A stretch of DNA of 64,000 nt from CAWJTV01 sp963845695 (lineage in GTDB: Bacteria > Planctomycetota > Planctomycetia > Isosphaerales > Isosphaeraceae): assembly GCA_963845695.1 (NCBI GenBank), contig CAWJTQ010000002.1, forward strand, positions 682,001 to 746,000, read 5' to 3'. Both the position numbers and the translations under genes were made by a program. This document shows positions 59,871-64,000 of the stretch, one piece after another. Position 1 is the first letter of the stretch. Each line of letters starts with the position of its first letter. The notes under the pieces were generated by a model, which did not search any database, was not told the DNA's origin, and saw only the letters and a program-made list of their open reading frames with translations.

Positions 59871-59931
59871 GCGCTCCGCGGCGTGCGCAATGCAAGTGAT
59901 CGGCGCTCTCGAAAGCCGGCCCTACGAGATT

Positions 59932-61316
59932 CTATGCGAAGATGCGTGTGATCGGCCGGCCCGCCGCAATGGGAAGTGGGCGTCCCAGTGTGTCGATCAC
60001 CTCGGTGGTCGGGTCGATGCCCAGGGCCCAGAACATCGTCGCGGCGATGTCGTCGGGCGTCACGGGATCAGTGGCGGGATAGCCCCCGATCCGGTCGCTC
60101 GAACCGTAGATCGCGCCGGGACGATCCCCCCGCCCGCGAACAGGACCGTGTAACACATCGGCCAGTGGTCGCGGCCGTCGGGGCCGAACTGCTTGGTGTT
60201 CGTGACCTTCGGCGATCGGCCGAATTCGCCCATCCAGACGATCAGGGTTTCGTCCAGCAGTCCGCGCGCCTGGAGGTCCTGGATCAGGGTCGGCACGGTC
60301 CGGTCGGTGATGGGTAAGAGCCGCTTCTTGAGCTGGTTGAAGTTGTCGCCGTGCGTGTCCCAGCCGCCATTGCCGCCGCCGATCGACTGGGAGTAATACA
60401 CCGTGACGAACCGTACGCCCGCCTCGATCAATCGGCGAGCCAGCAGGCAACTCTGGCCGTAGGTCGTCCGGCCGTAATCGTCGCGAACCCGCTCGGGCTC
60501 GGCCGAGAGGTCGAAAGCTTGCTTGACCTTGGGCCGGCTCAGCATCGTCAGGGCCCGCGAGTAGAAGGCATCGATCCCCCGCGCCGTGTCCGACCAGGCC
60601 AGCAGGTCGGTCTGCTGGTCGATCAGTCGCTGGAGGCCGCGACGGTCCTCGAGCCGGTCGAGCGAAAGCGACGACGGGAGGCTCAGTTCGGGGAGCTTGA
60701 AGTTCGAGCGGTTCGGGTCCTGGCCGATGAAGAACGGGTCGAACTCCTTGCCCAGGAAGCTGGCGTGCTGGCCGGGAGTGACGCTGCCGTCGCGGAGGAC
60801 GTGCGGAAAGCTGATGAACGAGGGGACCGCCGGGTCGTCGGACGGACGGAGCCGGGCGACCGTGCTGCCATAGGCGGGGTAGAGCTCTTGAGTGTCGCGC
60901 AGGCGGATGTCGTCGAGCGGCGGGACATGGCCGGTCAGGCTGTAATAAGTCGCCGAGTTGTGGTTCCTCATCGTGTGGTGGACCGACCGCACCTGCGCGA
61001 AGCGGTCGACCACCGTCGCGAACCGCGGAAGATGCTCGGAAACGGAGAGCCCCGGCTGCTGTGTCGCAATCGGAGTGAACTCGCCCCGGATGCCCGAGGG
61101 AGCATCGGGCTTCATGTCGAACGTGTCCAGGTGCGAGGGGCCGCCGAACTGGTGCAGGAAGATCACGTGCTTGGCCCGCGCACGCAGCCCGGAATTCTCG
61201 GCAGCCCGGAGCAGCGTCGGCAGGTTCAAACCGGCGATCCCGGCGCAGCCCGCCTGAAGCAGCCGCCGACGCGATAGCCGACTCGTGATCTGATAGTCGG
61301 GGCAAGCGTGCGTCAT
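59932..61316 (-). CDS. DUF1501 domain protein, one frameshift
   Basis: About 460 aa, second DUF1501 copy. Tat-like signal RLSRRRLLQAGCAGIAGLNL, then HVIFLHQFGGPSHLDTFDMK, GLLDETLIVWMGEFGRSPKV and GRDHWPMCYTVLFAGGGIVP. A slip near 60125 leads to YGSSDRIGGYPATDPVTPDD and TLGRPLPIAAGRPITRIFA at 59932. It lies downstream of the DUF1553 gene on the same strand, the usual operon partner, but a 122-bp tandem repeat separates them. Confidence 0.88.
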
Positions 61317-61443
61317 GGACGAGTCCTCGGGAATACAGGAAGATTTTTGAACACGAAATACACGAAATACACGAAAAAATCAGAAGTTTCAGATGGGCCT
61401 ACTTCGCTGGTTCCAACTTCGGTCATTCCGGAATATCGTTGCC

Positions 61444-61920
61444 TTGGATTTCCTTTCGTGTATTTCGTGTTCAAAATCCGTATTGAAAATCATGATCTCT
61501 GCATTGGTATGATTCGCGATCTCAATGCCGGAGCAGGAATTCTTTGCTGTTCAACCTTGGATTTCCTTTCGTGTATTTCGTGTATTTCGTGTTCAAAATC
61601 CGTATTGAAAATCATGATTTCTGCATTGGCACGATTCGCGATCTCAATGCCGGAGCAGGAATTCTTTGCTGTTCAACCTTGCATTTCCTTTCGTGTATTT
61701 CGTGTATTTCGTGTTCAAAATCCGTATTGAAAATCATGATTTCTGCATTGGTATGATTCGCGATCTCAATGCCGGAGCAGGAATTCCTTGCTGTTCAACC
61801 TTGGATTTCCTTTCGTGTATTTCGTGTATTTCGTGTTCAAAATCCGTATTGAAAATCATGATTTCTCCATTGGTATGATTCGTGATCTCAATGCCGGAGC
61901 AGGAATTCCTTGCTGTTCAA
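61444..61920. repeat. 122-bp tandem repeat, about four copies, including the end of the DUF1553 gene
   Basis: Units begin at about 61448, 61561, 61683 and 61805. Spacing is 113, 122 and 122 nt; the first unit lacks one 9-bp TATTTCGTG. Each unit carries TTTCGTGTATTTCGTG... and a stretch CCGGAGCAGGAATTCNTTGC. That stretch duplicates the last codons of the DUF1553 gene (reading LLNSKEFLLRH and stop). The last unit contains the real gene end. Confidence 0.9.
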
Positions 61921-64000
61921 GAGCGCCCAGACGACGTCTTCCCAGGCGTTTCGTCGATCGCGAGCACGGCGGAGGTACTCGGCCATCGCGTCGAGCTCGG
62001 CCGGCCTCGGTTCACGACAAAGCGCGGCGAGGTAGACCTCGGCCAGGATCTCGCGATCCTGGGCGCCGCCTGCGATCAAACGGCCGATCCGGTTGTGGCT
62101 CGTGTCCAGCTTGCGACGGACCGTCGGCCCATTGATCATCTGGAAGGCCTGGGCCAAGGTCGTCGCCTCGGACCGTTCGCATTCACAGGTCAAGAGCCGC
62201 TCGGGCTTGCCGAACGTCTTCAAAAACGCGACCTCACCGGCCGCGCCGGGCAGTTGCGCGGCGCGCAAAGAGCCGGGCGCGTGACGGAACCGCTCGGGCA
62301 CATCGAGTGCCTGGCTGATGGCATCCAGCAGCACCTCGGCGGGCAGCAGCCGTACCGCCGCGTGGGAGAAATTGGACTCGTCGTCCCGGTTCGTGGAGTC
62401 TGGCGCGGCGCCGGCCTGGTACGTCCGCGACTTCATGATCCAGGCGACCAGCGGCTTCAGCCGCATTTCGTGGCTCTCGAGGTAGCCGGTGATCGTATCC
62501 AGCAGCGCCGGGTTGGAGGGCGGGTTCGAGTCGCGGAAATCATCCACCGGCTCGACGATCCCTCGGCCGAGCAGGTGGAACCAGACCCGGTTGGCGAGGT
62601 TGCGTCGGAACTGGCGATTGTCCCGGGTCAGCCAGCCGGCCAGCACCTCGAGCGCGTTGCCGTCGGCCAGCTCGCCGGTCGGCGTGCCTCGCAGGACCGT
62701 CGGTTGGAGGACGACACCCGTTCGCGGCTGGACCATCCGCGGCGCATCACCGGTCAGATAGATGATCTCGTCGCCGTTGATCTCGTGTTTGTCGAGATTG
62801 TCCTTGCGGACGTTGTCGGGCTGCTTCCGCGCGATGGTCGAGAAGAATGCGGCCAGTCCGTAGTAATCGTCCTGGGTCCAGGCGTCGAACGGGTGGTTAT
62901 GGCACCGCGCGCACTGGATTCGGAGCCCCAAGAAGACCTGTGCGACGCTCTCGGCGGCCGTGGTCGGGTCGCGGTTGGTCCGGTAGAAGCTGGACGGAGG
63001 GTTCTGGAAGTTCGAGCCCAGGCCGCCGACGATCCGTCGGACCAGCTCATCCAGGGGCACGTCGCGCGCGATCTGATCGCGGAGCCAGCGCTGGAAGACC
63101 CAGGCGCCTTTCTCGCCCATCGTCTTCTCCTCGTTCCGCAGCAGATCGGCCCACTTGAGCGCCCAGAAGTCAGCGAACTCCGGTCGCTCGACCAGGCGGT
63201 CGGCCAGCTTATCGCGCTTCTCGGGATCACGATCGGCCAGGAAGGCGCGGGTCTCGGCGGGGTCGGGGAGCCGGCCAATCGCGTCGAGATAGGCCCGGCG
63301 GATGAAGACGGAATCGACGCTCGGGGCCGACGGATTGATTCGAAAGCGCCCGAAGCTTGGCGTAGACATCGCGATCGATCGGATGCTCGGCGGGCGTACC
63401 GCGCCAGACAAAATGGGGCCGGTCGGCGGGGAACGCCAGCCGGCTGACCGCGCGGCCATTCACATAGCGGACCGCGACCGTGGTCTCGCCCGGCCCGCGA
63501 ATGTGGACCAGGCCATCGATCGAGACCTCGACCTTGGTGGGATCGCTCAGGTCGTAGGCGGCCTGGCGGGTGACGTCCCGCGTGGTGCCGTCGTCGAACT
63601 CGGCAGTCACCACGAGCTGCTGATCCCGCGCACCGGGCGCCTCGACCCGCTCGGCCGGGAAGACCCGAAGCGACCGGACCCGAGGTGCGATGCCCCGATC
63701 ATCGCGGCCACCCGAGCCGATCCAGCGCAGGAGGGCCCCGGCCTCGACCGATCCCCGGGGAAACCGCAGACCGCCCTCGTGCGGTACGCCGGTCGTCGGC
63801 TTCAGAAAGGCCAGGCTCCGCTCGGGTGCCAGACGATTCAAGCGTCGGCCGAACTGGTCGTGGCTCAGCGAGGCGAAATCGAAGTCCGGATCGTCGCCGC
63901 GGAGGCTGAGCCGGAATCCTCCCTTGCCGCTCAGGTTGCCATGGCACGCACCCATGTTGCAGCCGCCCTTCGATAGGAGCGGGACGACGTCCCTGCGAAA
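61888..64000 (-). CDS. DUF1549/DUF1553 domain protein, partial at window edge, one frameshift
   Basis: At least 700 aa, N-terminus beyond 64000. The visible part starts with FRRDVVPLLSKGGCNMGACH, the Cys-x4-Cys-His motif of the family's heme-like N-terminus. An Ig-like segment follows (RVFPAERVEAPGARDQQLVV), then DUF1549 (VFIRRAYLDAIGRLPDPAET after a slip near 63335) with ARCHNHPFDAWTQDDYYGLA, and DUF1553 (NRVWFHLLGRGIVEPVDDFR; NPALLDTITGYLESHEMRLK), ending LLNSKEFLLRH at 61888. Predicted exported; function unknown. Operon partner of the DUF1501 gene. Confidence 0.88.

Larger units (their letters stand above)
59491..59931. other. Intergenic region made of repeats
   Basis: 441 nt without a supported gene. 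It contains the 16-bp-arm inverted repeat at 59606-59709 and family C repeat copy 2 at 59825-59870. The sigma operon's promoter would lie at its left end. Confidence 0.6.

Noticed and set aside
61340..61910. Short Cys/Ser-rich open frames repeated on the plus strand
   Set aside because: They are translations of the tandem repeat and have no start signals or conservation.
61444..61920. CRISPR-like array
   Set aside because: The units are contiguous 122-bp duplications without unique spacers, and they include the end of a protein gene.
61882..63447. A 521-codon plus-strand open frame
   Set aside because: It is the antisense shadow of the DUF1553 gene in GC-rich sequence; its translation has no family pattern, whereas the minus strand shows clear DUF1549/DUF1553 motifs.

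Overview
The window looks like a GC-rich chromosome segment of a planctomycete, most likely of the Isosphaeraceae/Singulisphaera type; this is an inference from gene content, not a database match. The support is two DUF1501 genes and one DUF1549/DUF1553 gene, ECF sigma factors with a membrane extension, a Ser/Thr kinase with an N-terminal Cys/His motif and C-terminal TPRs, secreted proteins with an N-terminal LE-x-x-DR-x-LLS motif, short membrane proteins opening with RFSIRGLMLAIVLLAVA-like segments, and several families of dispersed GC-rich palindromes. No rRNA, tRNA, CRISPR array, intact transposon or prophage was found.

Layout. 0.1-13 kb: TolC-like efflux protein, GH51 arabinofuranosidase, Gly/His-rich PDZ protein (all minus), then LemA, a DUF2207 membrane protein, a sialate O-acetylesterase-like enzyme, a two-gene operon of unknowns and a Gfo/Idh/MocA oxidoreductase closed by a good terminator. 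13-26 kb: a palindrome-rich spacer, a receptor-like Ser/Thr kinase with TPRs, a giant beta-helix plus FG-GAP surface protein (about 2,600 aa) and an ECF sigma factor. 27-28 kb: DUF1501. 28.8-42.5 kb: a type IV pilus/type II secretion hybrid locus. It comprises a secretin with two C-terminal LysM domains, a truncated prepilin-peptidase-like protein, a DUF5658 protein, GspE/PilB, PilP-like, PilO-like, a PilM-PilN fusion and a major prepilin on the minus strand, then GspF/PilC and four small prepilin-like proteins on the plus strand. 42.9-46.5 kb: membrane glycosyltransferase, GT2 and SAM methyltransferase, an envelope-glycan module. 47-51 kb: lipoprotein, secreted unknown, tandem PilZ protein, two small membrane proteins. 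51.2-54.1 kb: ECF sigma factor with a membrane segment, followed by a di-heme DHOR/DUF1111 domain that may be its out-of-frame C-terminus. 54-56.5 kb: GT2, DUF971, a nucleotidyltransferase pair and a small unknown. 56.5-59.5 kb: ECF sigma, membrane anti-sigma-like protein and a Q/N-rich double-PDZ secreted protein. 59.9-64 kb: DUF1501 plus DUF1553 with a 122-bp tandem repeat between them.

Quality caveat. Roughly half of the longer genes are interrupted by single-base frameshifts although the protein sequence continues, with catalytic motifs intact, in another frame. They are concentrated in the kinase (13.7-17.6 kb) and the minus-strand pilus operon (33.2-38.2 kb), while long stretches (20.5-24.7 kb, 26.9-32 kb) are clean. 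I read most of these as sequence or assembly indels and give each such gene as one CDS spanning the frames, so its length need not be a multiple of three.

The two items most worth following are the possible one-protein sigma factor/transmembrane/di-heme sensor at 51.2-54.1 kb and the secretin carrying its own LysM domains beside a prepilin-peptidase remnant.
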